Shown: positions 18,008 through 27,092 of the stretch, piece by piece
Numbering within the stretch: position 1 is the stretch's first letter
Layout of the letters: each line of letters begins with the position of its first letter
Translations under genes and position numbers: made by a program
Assembly: GCA_902599045.1 (NCBI GenBank)
Contig: CACKEA010000006.1
Coordinates: 1 to 64,000 of the forward strand
DNA: 64,000 nucleotides
Origin: an uncultured Alphaproteobacteria bacterium
GTDB taxonomy: Bacteria > Pseudomonadota > Alphaproteobacteria > HIMB59
Direction of reading: 5' to 3'
Notes under the pieces: generated by a model
What the model was told of the DNA's origin: nothing
Seen by the model: the letters and a program-made list of their open reading frames with translations, nothing else
Database searches by the model: none

Positions 18008-18368
18008 AGTGAAAAAAGAAAATATGCAGGAAATACCATGGGGTAAAGAAACTCTTGGTGCGCTAGATACTCCCTTAAACGAATTAGAAAAGAAAGCTCT
18101 TCAAAATTTAGATGTAGACAAACTAAACGACATGGCAGAGTGTTTGTTTGCTCTTAATAATCGACATTATGGACCAATTCCAGGAACGTACATGGTTATG
18201 TGTATCGAACCCAATAAAACTTGGTGTGTGGGCCAACTTAGTGCTGATAGAGCTAAACCATTTGTGCTCTTTCCTGATCTAGTTTTTAACTCTGTTAAAG
18301 AAGCAACCGAAGCTGCTGAAGCTCTCAAGGCTGAAAAAGCTGAGGGCGTACCTTGTAGAAATATTTAA
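17991..18368 (+). CDS. Small protein of unknown function in the amidase operon
   Basis: This is a 125-aa soluble protein if the first ATG is used (17 nt overlap with the amidase gene). An internal Met at 18024 (MQEIPWGKETLG) is a plausible alternative start. It has a conserved-looking centre (PGTYMVMCIEPNKTWCVGQL) and a helical C-terminus rich in Ala/Glu/Lys. I do not recognise a family. Position between the amidase and a cupin suggests a role in the same pathway. Confidence 0.6.
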   Translation: MDRYRKVKKENMQEIPWGKETLGALDTPLNELEKKALQNLDVDKLNDMAECLFALNNRHYGPIPGTYMVMCIEPNKTWCVGQLSADRAKPFVLFPDLVFNSVKEATEAAEALKAEKAEGVPCRNI

Positions 18369-18372
18369 AGAC

Positions 18373-18648
18373 ATGGCTAAAGCCAATGTCATGATTGATA
18401 ATCAAAAAACACGTGTTACAGAATGGTCATTTGAAGTTGGTGATGAGACTGGTCAACATGTCCATGAATATGACTATGTCGTAGTACCCTTACTTGATGG
18501 GGAGCTTAAAATTGTGAACCATGATGGACAAGAAACAATATCAAAACTAACTAAAGGCGGCTCTTACTTTCGAGAAAAAGGAGTTAACCACAACGTTTTA
18601 AATAACAATGATTTTATTTACAAATTTATTGAGATAGAATTTAAATAA
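18373..18648 (+). CDS. Small cupin-domain protein
   Basis: This 91-aa single-domain beta-barrel has QHVHEYDYVVVPLLDGEL (metal-binding His pair and acidic residue of cupin motif 1) and KGVNHNVLNNND (motif 2). The family includes sugar isomerases, metal-binding lyases and regulatory proteins. It lies 4 nt after the unknown gene and 6 nt before the lactonase-like gene, so it is in the amidase operon. Function unknown. Confidence 0.8.
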   Translation: MAKANVMIDNQKTRVTEWSFEVGDETGQHVHEYDYVVVPLLDGELKIVNHDGQETISKLTKGGSYFREKGVNHNVLNNNDFIYKFIEIEFK

Positions 18649-18654
18649 GAAAAA

Positions 18655-19596
18655 ATGAGTGAAAGTTATAAGAAATCTGATTTAGATCAATTTGATAAAA
18701 TCATTGCTAACAAAAAAACTGACCTAAAAAAAGATGAATATTCTATTAAAGATGCTATAGAAAAATCCAAACAAGAACATCGACATCTAACTAACTCTCA
18801 AGCCTCTTCTGATATAAAGCTATATATGTTTCAAACTGGCGTTTTAAAAACAAAAATGAAATATATTAAAATGAACCAATCAAACGAGGACTTCGAAATT
18901 CCAGTACCATGGTTTTTAATTAGGCACCCAAAAGGTGATGTTGTTATTGACGGTGGAAATGCAAAAGAAGTAAGTGAGGATAAGCATGCTCACTGGGGCT
19001 CAGTAGTTGCAGCTTATGACCCAATCATGGGAAAAAGCGAAAACTGTATTGATCAACTAAACTCTATTGGTGTAAACCCAGCAGGCATTAGGTATGTCCT
19101 GCATTCTCATCTTCACCTCGATCATTCAGGTGGTGTTGGAAGGTTTCCAAACGCAACACACATAGTTCAGCAAAAGGAATATGATTATGCTTTCAATCCT
19201 GACTGGTTTTCAAAACCGGCCTATATTAGAAAAGATTTTGATAAGCCAGGAATAAACTGGAAATTTCTAAGAGATACAAATGATGATTTTTATGATTTAT
19301 ATGGTGATGGATCGATAATACTAATTTTTACTCCCGGACACGCACCAGGACATCAATCCTTCTTGGTTAATTTATCTAATTCCGGATACGTTCTTTTAAC
19401 TATTGATGCTGCATACACAATGGATCATTGGAATAACTTAACGCTTCCTGGTCTAGTTTGTTCAGCTGTAGATGTTGTAAATTCTGTTAAAAAATTAAAA
19501 AAGGTTGCAAAAGAAAAAGATGCCTTAATTGTTACAGGTCATGATCCTCATGCTTGGCAAGAGTTTAAAAAAGCTCCAATGTTTTATTATGATTAA
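18655..19596 (+). CDS. Metallo-beta-lactamase-fold hydrolase, N-acyl-homoserine lactonase-like
   Basis: This 313-aa protein carries the dinuclear zinc motif HSHLHLDHSGG (about residues 150-160), with further ligands in FTPGHAPGHQSF, LLTIDAAY and VTGHDPHAW. The layout fits the AttM/AiiB lactonase group, which opens lactone rings. The N-terminal 50 residues are charged and not part of the fold. In a catabolic operon beside a cupin and sugar isomerase it could open a sugar lactone rather than quench quorum signals. It has no signal peptide. Confidence 0.82.
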   Translation: MSESYKKSDLDQFDKIIANKKTDLKKDEYSIKDAIEKSKQEHRHLTNSQASSDIKLYMFQTGVLKTKMKYIKMNQSNEDFEIPVPWFLIRHPKGDVVIDGGNAKEVSEDKHAHWGSVVAAYDPIMGKSENCIDQLNSIGVNPAGIRYVLHSHLHLDHSGGVGRFPNATHIVQQKEYDYAFNPDWFSKPAYIRKDFDKPGINWKFLRDTNDDFYDLYGDGSIILIFTPGHAPGHQSFLVNLSNSGYVLLTIDAAYTMDHWNNLTLPGLVCSAVDVVNSVKKLKKVAKEKDALIVTGHDPHAWQEFKKAPMFYYD

Positions 19597-19599
19597 TTA

Positions 19600-20907
19600 A
19601 TGTCTGACTATTTTAAAGATATTCCATCGATTAAATTTGAAGGTAAAGACTCTAAAAACCCTCTCGCGTTTAAATACTATCAATCAGATAGAAAAATTTT
19701 AGGAAAAACACTCGAAGAACATCTACGTATGGCAGTATGTTACTGGCATACATTTAACTGGCCGGGTGGAGATCCTTTTGGAGGCCAGACTTTTCTTCGT
19801 CCATGGATGGAGTCCGGGGATAAATTAGAGCAAGCAAAACATAAACTAAATAATGCTTTTACTTTTTTTGAAAAATTAGGAATCCCTTTTTTTTGTTTTC
19901 ACGATGTCGACGTAGCTCCTGAAGGAGATAATTTTTCAGAAACAGAGAAGTTACAAAAAACCATAGTTGATGAAATTTCAAAAAAATTAGAAACTAGTAA
20001 GGTTAAACTTCTTTGGGGAACTGCTAATCTTTTTAGTCATCGAAGGTATATGTCAGGAGCTGCCACTAATCCTGATCCTGAAGTTTTTCAATATGCTGCT
20101 GCTCAAGTGAAGATGTGTTTAGAAAATACTCAATTTCTTGGGGGCCAAAACTATGTTTTGTGGGGAGGTAGAGAGGGTTATGAAACAATTCTCAATACCA
20201 ATATGAAACAAGAATATGATCAGCTAGGTAGATTTTTGAACATGGTAGCCGAACATAAGCATAAAATTGGTTTCAAAGGTTTACTTTTGATTGAACCTAA
20301 ACCTCATGAACCAACTAAACACCAGTATGATTTTGACTCTGCAAATGTTTTTGCATTTCTCCAAAAATACGGTCTCGAGAAAGAATTCAAACTAAATATT
20401 GAGCAAAATCACGCTATTTTGGCTAAACACTCTTTTGAACATGAGATAGCCTACGCTCTTTCCAATAATATTCTTGGGAGTATTGACATTAATAGAGGTG
20501 ATTATTTAGTCGGTTGGGATACTGATCAATTCCCAAACAATGTTGAAGAACTTGTTTTGCCTTTTTATTACATTTTTAAGAACGGGGGTTTTTCATCAGG
20601 GGGGCTTAACATGGACGCTAAGATTAGAAGACAATCCATTGACCCAGAGGATCTTTTTTATGCTCACATTGGCTCCATGGATACATGTGCTAGAACGCTT
20701 ATTGCTGTTGAAAAAATGATAAACGATGGAAGCTATGAATTTTTTCTAAAACAAAGATATGAGTCTTGGAATGATAATTCCGAACTGATGAATAAATTAT
20801 CATTAGAGGATATTCATAATAAAGTCATTAAGGAAAATATTAATCCAGATCCTAAATCTGGTAGACAAGAATATCTTGAAAATCTAATCAACTCATTTGT
20901 TGAGTAA
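19600..20907 (+). CDS. xylA: Xylose isomerase
   Basis: This 435-aa protein has the standard length and motifs: [29 protein letters not shown] (catalytic His and Asp), [29 protein letters not shown], and [17 protein letters not shown] (metal ligands). It interconverts xylose and xylulose in the cytoplasm. No xylulokinase is in the window. It is followed by a HAD phosphatase and an aldo/keto reductase, and lies about 4 kb from the CUT1 transporter, which may supply the sugar. Codon use matches its neighbours. Confidence 0.95.
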   Translation: MSDYFKDIPSIKFEGKDSKNPLAFKYYQSDRKILGKTLEEHLRMAVCYWHTFNWPGGDPFGGQTFLRPWMESGDKLEQAKHKLNNAFTFFEKLGIPFFCFHDVDVAPEGDNFSETEKLQKTIVDEISKKLETSKVKLLWGTANLFSHRRYMSGAATNPDPEVFQYAAAQVKMCLENTQFLGGQNYVLWGGREGYETILNTNMKQEYDQLGRFLNMVAEHKHKIGFKGLLLIEPKPHEPTKHQYDFDSANVFAFLQKYGLEKEFKLNIEQNHAILAKHSFEHEIAYALSNNILGSIDINRGDYLVGWDTDQFPNNVEELVLPFYYIFKNGGFSSGGLNMDAKIRRQSIDPEDLFYAHIGSMDTCARTLIAVEKMINDGSYEFFLKQRYESWNDNSELMNKLSLEDIHNKVIKENINPDPKSGRQEYLENLINSFVE

Positions 20908-20911
20908 AACT

Positions 20912-21517
20912 ATGAAAGTAAATAAATTTTTATTTGATTTGGGTAATGTTTTTTTTGACTGGAGCCCACATCATGTGTTTAAAAAAATAATACCTGATGA
21001 CAATAAATTTAATTATTTCATAAATGAAATAGCATTTCCTCATCTTGATACAAGGTGTGATGCTGGTGTAAAAATAGATATTGCCGTTTCTGAGGCTGTT
21101 CAAAAGTTTCCTGACTATGAGAAAGAAATAAAACTCTATTATCCAAATCATAGAAATATGGTTAATGGTTCCTACCAAGATACTATTGATATATTTAAAA
21201 AGATTAAATCCCTAGGGTACCCTTGTTATGTACTCTCTAATTGGTCAGATGAAACTTATGAAGGTATGGAAGATCAATACCCTTTTTTAAAAGAATTTGA
21301 TGGTAAAATTATTTCTGGAAGAGAATTCTTAGTAAAGCCTGACCCAAAAATATATGAACTAGCTATTTCAAGGTTTGACTTAGTCAGTTCGGAAACTCTT
21401 TTTATAGATGATCGTGAAGAAAATATCGAAGCTGCAAAAGAATTAGGTTTTCAAACAATTCATTTAACAGATCCATCTTTGATAAAATCAGAAATCAGTA
21501 AATATTTATTTGTTTAA
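20912..21517 (+). CDS. HAD-superfamily phosphatase (YihX-like)
   Basis: From the ATG at 20912 the protein is 201 aa; the track's TTG at 20897 lies inside xylA and is less likely. Motif I reads FLFDLGNVFFDW, where the second Asp of DxD is Gly, as in YihX-type members. Motif II is VLSNWSDET, and motifs III/IV are KPDPKIYEL and FIDDREENIEAA. It probably dephosphorylates a small sugar phosphate. It overlaps the next gene by 8 nt, so the two are probably co-translated. Confidence 0.85.
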   Translation: MKVNKFLFDLGNVFFDWSPHHVFKKIIPDDNKFNYFINEIAFPHLDTRCDAGVKIDIAVSEAVQKFPDYEKEIKLYYPNHRNMVNGSYQDTIDIFKKIKSLGYPCYVLSNWSDETYEGMEDQYPFLKEFDGKIISGREFLVKPDPKIYELAISRFDLVSSETLFIDDREENIEAAKELGFQTIHLTDPSLIKSEISKYLFV

Positions 21518-22463
21518 ATTAGACAATAAAATCGGGCTAGGCTTGGCCTCTTTAGGTAGGCCTGGTTACATTAATATAGGTCACGATGGTGATCTTGGAC
21601 CCAATAAAACGAGAGAAAATATGCAAACACAATGCCATGATGTATTAGACTATGCCTATAGCAATGGAATAAAATATTTTGACGTAGCAAGAGTGTACGG
21701 AGAGTCCGAACAATTTTTATCAAACTGGATTAGAAAACAATCGCAGTTTGATGGATTTGTTGGTTCCAAATGGGGCTATGAATATCTAGCTAATTGGGAG
21801 GTAGATGCTAAAACCCATGAAAGAAAAGACCATTCTTTAAAATTTTTAAAAGAGCAATGGATTGAAACAAGATTAAATTTGGGAAAAAGCATAGATCTAT
21901 ATCAAATTCATTCTGTTACAAATGATAGTCCTGTTTTAGACGACCCTACAGTATTAAAAGAACTTGAGGAGATGAAAAAAAAAGGAATTGAGATAGGAAT
22001 TTCTACTAGTGGACCAGATCAGGAAATAACAATAGAAAAATTTTTGAAAATTAATGAAAAGACTAAATTATTCACTTTTCTTCAAACAACTATTAATATT
22101 TTTGATCAATCTTGCACAGCAATCTTAAAAAATGCTTCAGAAAATAAAATTAATATCATAGCGAAAGAAATTTTTTCAAATGGAAGACTTACTAATGCTA
22201 ATAAAAAATTTCATCAAAATGAATTAATTGAATTAGTCACTATAGCAAAGAGTGTTAATTTAAACTTAGAAGAATTGTCTTACTTGTGGGTCTATCAATT
22301 ACCATTTATTAAAATCTGTCTTACTGGTGCCTCTACAATCACTCAGCTTGATACAAACTTAAAGTGTATTAAAAAAAAAGATTTAGAAATTCCATCTTTA
22401 GAGTCGTTTGCTTTGTCTACAGAGGATTACTGGTCAACTCGAAAATTATTAAACTGGAACTAA
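21510..22463 (+). CDS. Aldo/keto reductase
   Basis: This 317-aa protein uses a TTG start within the end of the HAD gene. The AKR barrel is clear: LGLASLGRPG, YFDVARVYGESE (catalytic Asp and Tyr), VGSKWGYEY (Lys), IDLYQIHSV (His), and the C-terminal ICLTGASTITQLDTNL. It would reduce or oxidise a sugar carbonyl with NAD(P)H. It ends the rightward amidase/xylose operon, 0 nt from the convergent Gfo/Idh/MocA gene. Confidence 0.87.
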   Translation: MFKLDNKIGLGLASLGRPGYINIGHDGDLGPNKTRENMQTQCHDVLDYAYSNGIKYFDVARVYGESEQFLSNWIRKQSQFDGFVGSKWGYEYLANWEVDAKTHERKDHSLKFLKEQWIETRLNLGKSIDLYQIHSVTNDSPVLDDPTVLKELEEMKKKGIEIGISTSGPDQEITIEKFLKINEKTKLFTFLQTTINIFDQSCTAILKNASENKINIIAKEIFSNGRLTNANKKFHQNELIELVTIAKSVNLNLEELSYLWVYQLPFIKICLTGASTITQLDTNLKCIKKKDLEIPSLESFALSTEDYWSTRKLLNWN

Positions 22464-23618
22464 CTAAAAGTTTACCCAGCTTGAATTTGACGAGCTGGAT
22501 GCGATGGATCTTTCTATAAATTTAATACCCTCAAGACCATCCTCTACGCTTGGGAATTGATGATTATCGGGGTTAAATGTACCATTTTTCTTATCTATTA
22601 ACGCGTTCGCAACATCTGTATAGATATTAGCAAATCCCTCTAAATATCCTTCAGGATGTCCAGGAGGAATACGAGTTACTTCATTAGATACATTGAGCGC
22701 ACCTGCTCCACCTCTTGTAATTTTTTGTTTAGGTTCTCCATATTTTGTAAAGTAAAGATAGTTAGGATCTTCCTGACACCATTCAAGTCCTGCCTTTTCA
22801 CCATAAATTCTAATTTGCAAATGATTTTCATTTCCTGGTGCTATTTGAGATGACCATATTGTTCCTTTAGCACCCTCTTTAAAACGTAGAGAAATTTGTG
22901 CGTTATCATCTAAATTTCTTCCAGGAACAAAAGATGTTAATTCAGCTGAGATCTCTTGTGTATCAAGACCAGTGACATATCTAATTAAGTTATAAGCATG
23001 GGTGCCTATATCACCAATGCATCCTCCAGCCCCTGATTGACTGGGGTCAGTTCTCCAAGACGCTTGTTTGTTTCCCCCATCATTTATTTTATTTTCTAGA
23101 TCTTCAGTTAACCAATCTTGAGCGTACTCAGCTTGAATAACTCTAATTTTTCCAAGATCTCCATTATGACACAATGCTCTGGCATTACGTATCATTGGGT
23201 AACCAGTGTAATTGTGAGTCAGAGCGAATAATACATCATTATCTTGTTTACTTTGAACAAGCTCCTCACATTGTCTTAGGTTCATTGCTAGGGGCTTGTC
23301 ACAAATAACGTTGAAACCTTTGTTCATGAAAGCCATAGCAATAGGATGATGCATATGGTTAGGAGTAACGATGGCAACGGCATCGATTTTATCCTCTCTA
23401 GAACTCTCTGCCTCAATCATTTCATTGAAATTTTTATAATTTCTGTCGTCATCAATTCCAATTTCTTGACCGGAAGTGATAGCTTTTTCTGCATTTGAGG
23501 AAAAAGCTCCAGCTAAAAGCTCATATCTATCATCAATTCTCGAGGCAATTCTGTGTACAGCCCCAATGAAGGCTCCATGACCACCACCCACCATTCCTAG
23601 TCTAATTTTACGAGGCAT
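22464..23618 (-). CDS. Gfo/Idh/MocA family sugar dehydrogenase
   Basis: This 384-aa protein has the N-terminal Rossmann fold IRLGMVGGGHGAFIGAVH, then AVAIVTPNHMHHPIA and the catalytic signature CDKPLAMNLRQCEELV (Lys of the EKP-type motif). The GGCIGDIGTHAYNLIRYV segment carries the catalytic Asp and His. The family oxidises sugars or cyclitols with NAD(P). Its start is 2 nt from the upstream TIM-barrel isomerase gene; such pairs commonly handle 3-keto sugars or inositol-like compounds. It is probably co-regulated with the divergent CUT1 transporter. Confidence 0.92.
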   Translation of the reverse strand: MPRKIRLGMVGGGHGAFIGAVHRIASRIDDRYELLAGAFSSNAEKAITSGQEIGIDDDRNYKNFNEMIEAESSREDKIDAVAIVTPNHMHHPIAMAFMNKGFNVICDKPLAMNLRQCEELVQSKQDNDVLFALTHNYTGYPMIRNARALCHNGDLGKIRVIQAEYAQDWLTEDLENKINDGGNKQASWRTDPSQSGAGGCIGDIGTHAYNLIRYVTGLDTQEISAELTSFVPGRNLDDNAQISLRFKEGAKGTIWSSQIAPGNENHLQIRIYGEKAGLEWCQEDPNYLYFTKYGEPKQKITRGGAGALNVSNEVTRIPPGHPEGYLEGFANIYTDVANALIDKKNGTFNPDNHQFPSVEDGLEGIKFIERSIASSSSNSSWVNF

Positions 23619-23620
23619 TT

Positions 23621-24676
23621 TTATTCAATTCCCAACATTTTTTTGTTAGCTGTTTCATCTGTTCCTGAGTCGGCAAAGTCATCAAATGCTTTTTCGGTTA
23701 CTCTAATCATATGATTTTTAATAAATTGAGATCCCTCTCTGGCGCCATCCCCTGGATGTTTGAGAGCGCATTCCCACTCTAAAACAGCCCATCCGTCAAA
23801 TCCATAAGTAGTCAATTTCGAAAAAATAGATTTAAAATCTACCTGCCCATCCCCTAGAGATCTAAAACGACCAGCTCTATCTTTCCACGGTTGAAAACCA
23901 CTATATACACCTTGTCTTCCAGTGGGATTTAGTTCTGCATCTTTTACGTGAAACATTTTTATTTTTTCATGATAAATATCTATATTTTGTAAATAGTCCA
24001 AATGTTGCAGCACATAATGACTAGGATCATACAACATGTTACATCGATGATGATTTCCCACACGCTCTAAAAACATTTCAAATGTAATGCCATCATGTAA
24101 ATCCTCACAAGGATGAATTTCATAACACAGGTTAATTCCACACTCATCAAACTGATCAAGTATTGGCTTCCATCTGCTTGCAAGCTCATCAAAAGCTGTT
24201 TCAATTAATCCGGCAGGTCTTTGAGGCCATGGATAGACATAAGGCCAAGCTAAAGCACCTGAAAATGTAACGTGATCAGTCAGTCCCAAATTTTTGGAGG
24301 CTTTGGCTGCCATCATGAGTTGCTCGACTGCCCATCTTTGTCTTTCTTGTGGATTCCCTCTTACTTCAGCAGCAGCAAACCCATCAAAAGCAGTATCGTA
24401 AGCTGGGTGAACAGCTACAAGCTGGCCTTGAAGGTGTGTTGACAATTCAGTCAATGTCAAATTAAATTTTGATAACGTGCCCTTAACCTCATCACAGTAA
24501 TCTTTACTTTCGGATGCTTTTTTTAAATCAAATAATCTATTATCCCAACTAGGTATCTGGACTCCAATATAACCCAATTCACTAGCCCACTTAGAAATAT
24601 TCTCTAAACTATTGAAAGGAGCTTCGTCTCCTGCAAATTGAGCTAAAAATATAGCTGGACCTTTAATTCCCGTCAT
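23621..24676 (-). CDS. Sugar phosphate isomerase/epimerase family protein (TIM barrel)
   Basis: This 351-aa AP-endonuclease-2-type barrel has metal ligands in NLCYEIHPCEDLHDG (Glu), MLYDPSHYVLQHLD (Asp, His), IKMFHVKDAE (His) and WAVLEWECAL (Glu). It is probably a keto-sugar isomerase or epimerase. It is the first gene of the leftward operon and sits divergent, 138 nt away, from the CUT1 binding-protein gene. Confidence 0.9.
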   Translation of the reverse strand: MTGIKGPAIFLAQFAGDEAPFNSLENISKWASELGYIGVQIPSWDNRLFDLKKASESKDYCDEVKGTLSKFNLTLTELSTHLQGQLVAVHPAYDTAFDGFAAAEVRGNPQERQRWAVEQLMMAAKASKNLGLTDHVTFSGALAWPYVYPWPQRPAGLIETAFDELASRWKPILDQFDECGINLCYEIHPCEDLHDGITFEMFLERVGNHHRCNMLYDPSHYVLQHLDYLQNIDIYHEKIKMFHVKDAELNPTGRQGVYSGFQPWKDRAGRFRSLGDGQVDFKSIFSKLTTYGFDGWAVLEWECALKHPGDGAREGSQFIKNHMIRVTEKAFDDFADSGTDETANKKMLGIE

Positions 24677-24709
24677 TCACTTATCCCCCAAGTCATATTA
24701 TTACAGTAT

Positions 24710-24738
24710 ATTGTTTTTTTAAATAGCTTAAAAACAAT
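24710..24738. promoter_or_regulatory. Inverted repeat in divergent sugar-operon promoter
   Basis: The arms ATTGTTTTT and AAAAACAAT (9 bp, perfect) are separated by 11 nt, roughly midway between the two divergent starts. A half-repeated TAAAAAATTAGT/TTAAAAATTAGT follows at about 24762-24792. This is a candidate operator for a sugar-responsive repressor, which is not encoded here. Confidence 0.35.
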
Positions 24739-24773
24739 GTAAAATCAGCATTTATCATTAACTAAAAAATTAG

Positions 24774-24779
24774 TATAAT
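24774..24779 (+). promoter_or_regulatory. Candidate -10 box TATAAT for the CUT1 operon
   Basis: A consensus TATAAT lies 35 nt before the RBS-supported ATG at 24815. A weak -35 (TTTATC, 24751-24756) sits 17 nt upstream. The genome is AT-rich, so this remains a suggestion. Confidence 0.35.
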
Positions 24780-24814
24780 TTAAAAATTAGTTATTGAACT
24801 TAGGAGGAAATAAC

Positions 24815-26125
24815 ATGAAGAAAATACTATCTGTATTTCTAGTTCCTGTTTTTGCCTTACTTTTTTCTTTAAATGCAAAATCAGAGTCGTTGACTCTTGG
24901 TTGGGCCGCCTGGGATCCAGCTAATGCACTTCAAGAATTAAGTAAAGAGTTTACTGCAGAGACGGGTGTCGAAATGAACTTCGAATTTGTGCCATGGCCA
25001 AATTTCGCAGAGAGAATGTTAAACGAATTAAACAACCAAGGTAAAACATTTGATTTGTTAATCGGAGACTCTCAATGGATTGGACAAGGTGCTGAATATG
25101 GTCACTATGTGAAGTTAAATGATTTCTTTGATGCTAATGGCATTTCAATGGATGATTTTAACCCTGCAACTGTTTACGCATATTCCACATGGCCTAAAGG
25201 TACACCAAACTATTATGCCTTACCAGCAATGGGTGATGCTTTAGCTTGGGCTTACAGAAAAGATTGGTTTGATAGACCAGAACTACAAGCAGAGTTCAAA
25301 GGTAAACACGGTTATGATCTAGGTGTTCCAAAGACTTGGGATGAACTTTATGATATGTGTACTTTCTTCCAAGGAAGAGAAATTGACGGCCAAGTAAGAT
25401 ATGGTGCTGCAATTAACACAGAGCGTGGCTCTGAAGGTATCACGATGGGTGTTACAGCAGCTATGTATGCGTGGGGAATGGAATACGAAAATCCAGATAA
25501 ACCTTATGATATGGATGGCTACTTCAACTCCGATGCATCAGTTGAAGCTGTTGAATTCTACAGAAAGATGTACGAAGATTGTGCACCTCCAGGACACTCA
25601 GATGCTTACATGGTTGCAAATCTTGACGCTTATAAATCAGGACAAGTTGCATTCCAAATGAACTGGTATGCTTTCTGGCCTGGTGTTTCAAAAGAAGACA
25701 GCGACGGAAGAGTTTCTGGTTTCTTTGCAAACCCATGTCAAAATGTATGCGCGGCTACACTTGGAGGACAGGGTATTTCTGTTGTAAAATACTCTGATAA
25801 ACAAGATCTAGCTTTGGAATATATGAAGTGGTTTGCAAAACCTGATATTCAGCAAAAATGGTGGGATTTAGGTGGATATTCATGTCATATGGATGTTCTA
25901 GGATCTCCTGATTTTGTTGACTCCGCTGTATATGCTCAAGGTTTCTTAGACTCAATGGGTATAGTCAAAGACTTTTGGCAAGAACCAACATTTGTTGAGT
26001 TGATGCTACCTATGCAGGAGAGAATTCATGACTATGTTGTGAATGGAAAAGGCTCTGCAAAAGAAGCACTTGACAAAATAATTGACGATTGGACTGAAGT
26101 CTTCGAAGACGACGGTAAAATTTAA
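24815..26125 (+). CDS. Periplasmic carbohydrate-binding protein of a CUT1 ABC transporter
   Basis: I place the start at 24815 (MKKILSVF), preceded by AGGAGG at 24802-24807; the track's TTG at 24794 precedes the RBS. The 436-aa protein has a signal peptide (about 1-22, ending NAKS) and the family-1 extracellular binding fold. Family features are EFTAETGVEMNFEFVPW, FDLLIGDSQWIG, YALPAMGDALAWAYRKDWF and QVAFQMNWYAFWPG. It binds a sugar or polyol in the periplasm. The substrate is not determined; DhaK/DhaL at the operon's end hints at a three- or four-carbon polyol or ketose. Confidence 0.93.
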   Translation: MKKILSVFLVPVFALLFSLNAKSESLTLGWAAWDPANALQELSKEFTAETGVEMNFEFVPWPNFAERMLNELNNQGKTFDLLIGDSQWIGQGAEYGHYVKLNDFFDANGISMDDFNPATVYAYSTWPKGTPNYYALPAMGDALAWAYRKDWFDRPELQAEFKGKHGYDLGVPKTWDELYDMCTFFQGREIDGQVRYGAAINTERGSEGITMGVTAAMYAWGMEYENPDKPYDMDGYFNSDASVEAVEFYRKMYEDCAPPGHSDAYMVANLDAYKSGQVAFQMNWYAFWPGVSKEDSDGRVSGFFANPCQNVCAATLGGQGISVVKYSDKQDLALEYMKWFAKPDIQQKWWDLGGYSCHMDVLGSPDFVDSAVYAQGFLDSMGIVKDFWQEPTFVELMLPMQERIHDYVVNGKGSAKEALDKIIDDWTEVFEDDGKI

Positions 26126-26143
26126 TCAGTACATATATTTTTT

Positions 26144-26165
26144 AGGGTGGGTTTATTCCCACCCT
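26144..26165 (+). terminator. Intra-operon hairpin after the binding-protein gene
   Basis: AGGGTGGG and CCCACCCT form an 8-bp GC-rich stem with a 6-nt loop, 18 nt past the stop codon and 24 nt before the permease ATG. No U tract follows, so it more likely protects the upstream mRNA end or attenuates transcription. It would explain high binding-protein and low permease levels. Confidence 0.65.
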
Positions 26166-26189
26166 TTCACCCATACCTAAATTAGAAAT

Positions 26190-27092
26190 ATGAAAAGCGC
26201 TGTTAAAAAGTTTAAGGGATTGTCCGATAAGGCAATTGCTTGGATTTTTATAGCACCGACATTAATTTTACTTCTAGCTATAAACATTTATCCACTCATA
26301 TATGCCATAAGAATGTCTTTTACAAACTTCTATGCTAACAAGATTGGAAGAGAAGTAAAATTTGTTGGATTAAAAAATTACAAAAAAATTCTAGGAAAAG
26401 AAGAGATTTGGGAAAAGATGCAAATAACTGCCCATTTTGTTTGTTGGACATTAGTTATTCAAGCCTTGATTGGTTTAGGATTAGCATTGCTTCTAAATAA
26501 AAAATTTAAAGGTAATGAACTATTAACAACACTTATAGTCTTACCTATGATGTTATCACCTGCAGTTGTTGGAGTATTTTGGACGTACTTATATAACCCA
26601 CAAGTTGGATTATTTAATTACGTTGTGAACTTTTTTTACGATTTTGGTATTTTTGATATGATTGGCTCAAGTACGTTGGCTCCATGGTCTATTGTCATTG
26701 TTGATACATGGATGTGGACACCCTTTACGATGCTAATCTGTCTTGCTGGTTTAAGGTCAATTCCTAACTACCTTTATGAAGCCGCAGAAGTAGACAGAGC
26801 TAGCAAATGGCAGCAATTTATTCATATCACCTTACCTTCTGTTCTCCCTTTTTTATTACTTGCTCTTCTTTTCAGAGGTATTGAAAATTTCAAAATGTTC
26901 GATTTAGTTGCTGAACTCACTTCCGGTGGTCCTGGATCGGCAACAGAGTTGGCATCAATAAATTTAAAACGAGAGGCATTTGAGAAATGGAAGACGGGAT
27001 ATAGCTCAGCATTTGCGGTTATATTGTTTGTAACAATATTCGGTTTTGGAAACGTCTATGTGAAAGTGATGAATAAAATTAAGGATAGATGA
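26190..27092 (+). CDS. CUT1 ABC transporter permease (MalF/UgpA type)
   Basis: This 300-aa membrane protein has six helices. It starts with the typical IFIAPTLILLLAINIYPLIYAIRMSF and carries the EAA loop EAAEVDRASKWQQFIHITLPSVLP, which contacts the ATPase. It forms the channel with the second permease, overlapping it by 4 nt. Confidence 0.93.
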   Translation: MKSAVKKFKGLSDKAIAWIFIAPTLILLLAINIYPLIYAIRMSFTNFYANKIGREVKFVGLKNYKKILGKEEIWEKMQITAHFVCWTLVIQALIGLGLALLLNKKFKGNELLTTLIVLPMMLSPAVVGVFWTYLYNPQVGLFNYVVNFFYDFGIFDMIGSSTLAPWSIVIVDTWMWTPFTMLICLAGLRSIPNYLYEAAEVDRASKWQQFIHITLPSVLPFLLLALLFRGIENFKMFDLVAELTSGGPGSATELASINLKREAFEKWKTGYSSAFAVILFVTIFGFGNVYVKVMNKIKDR

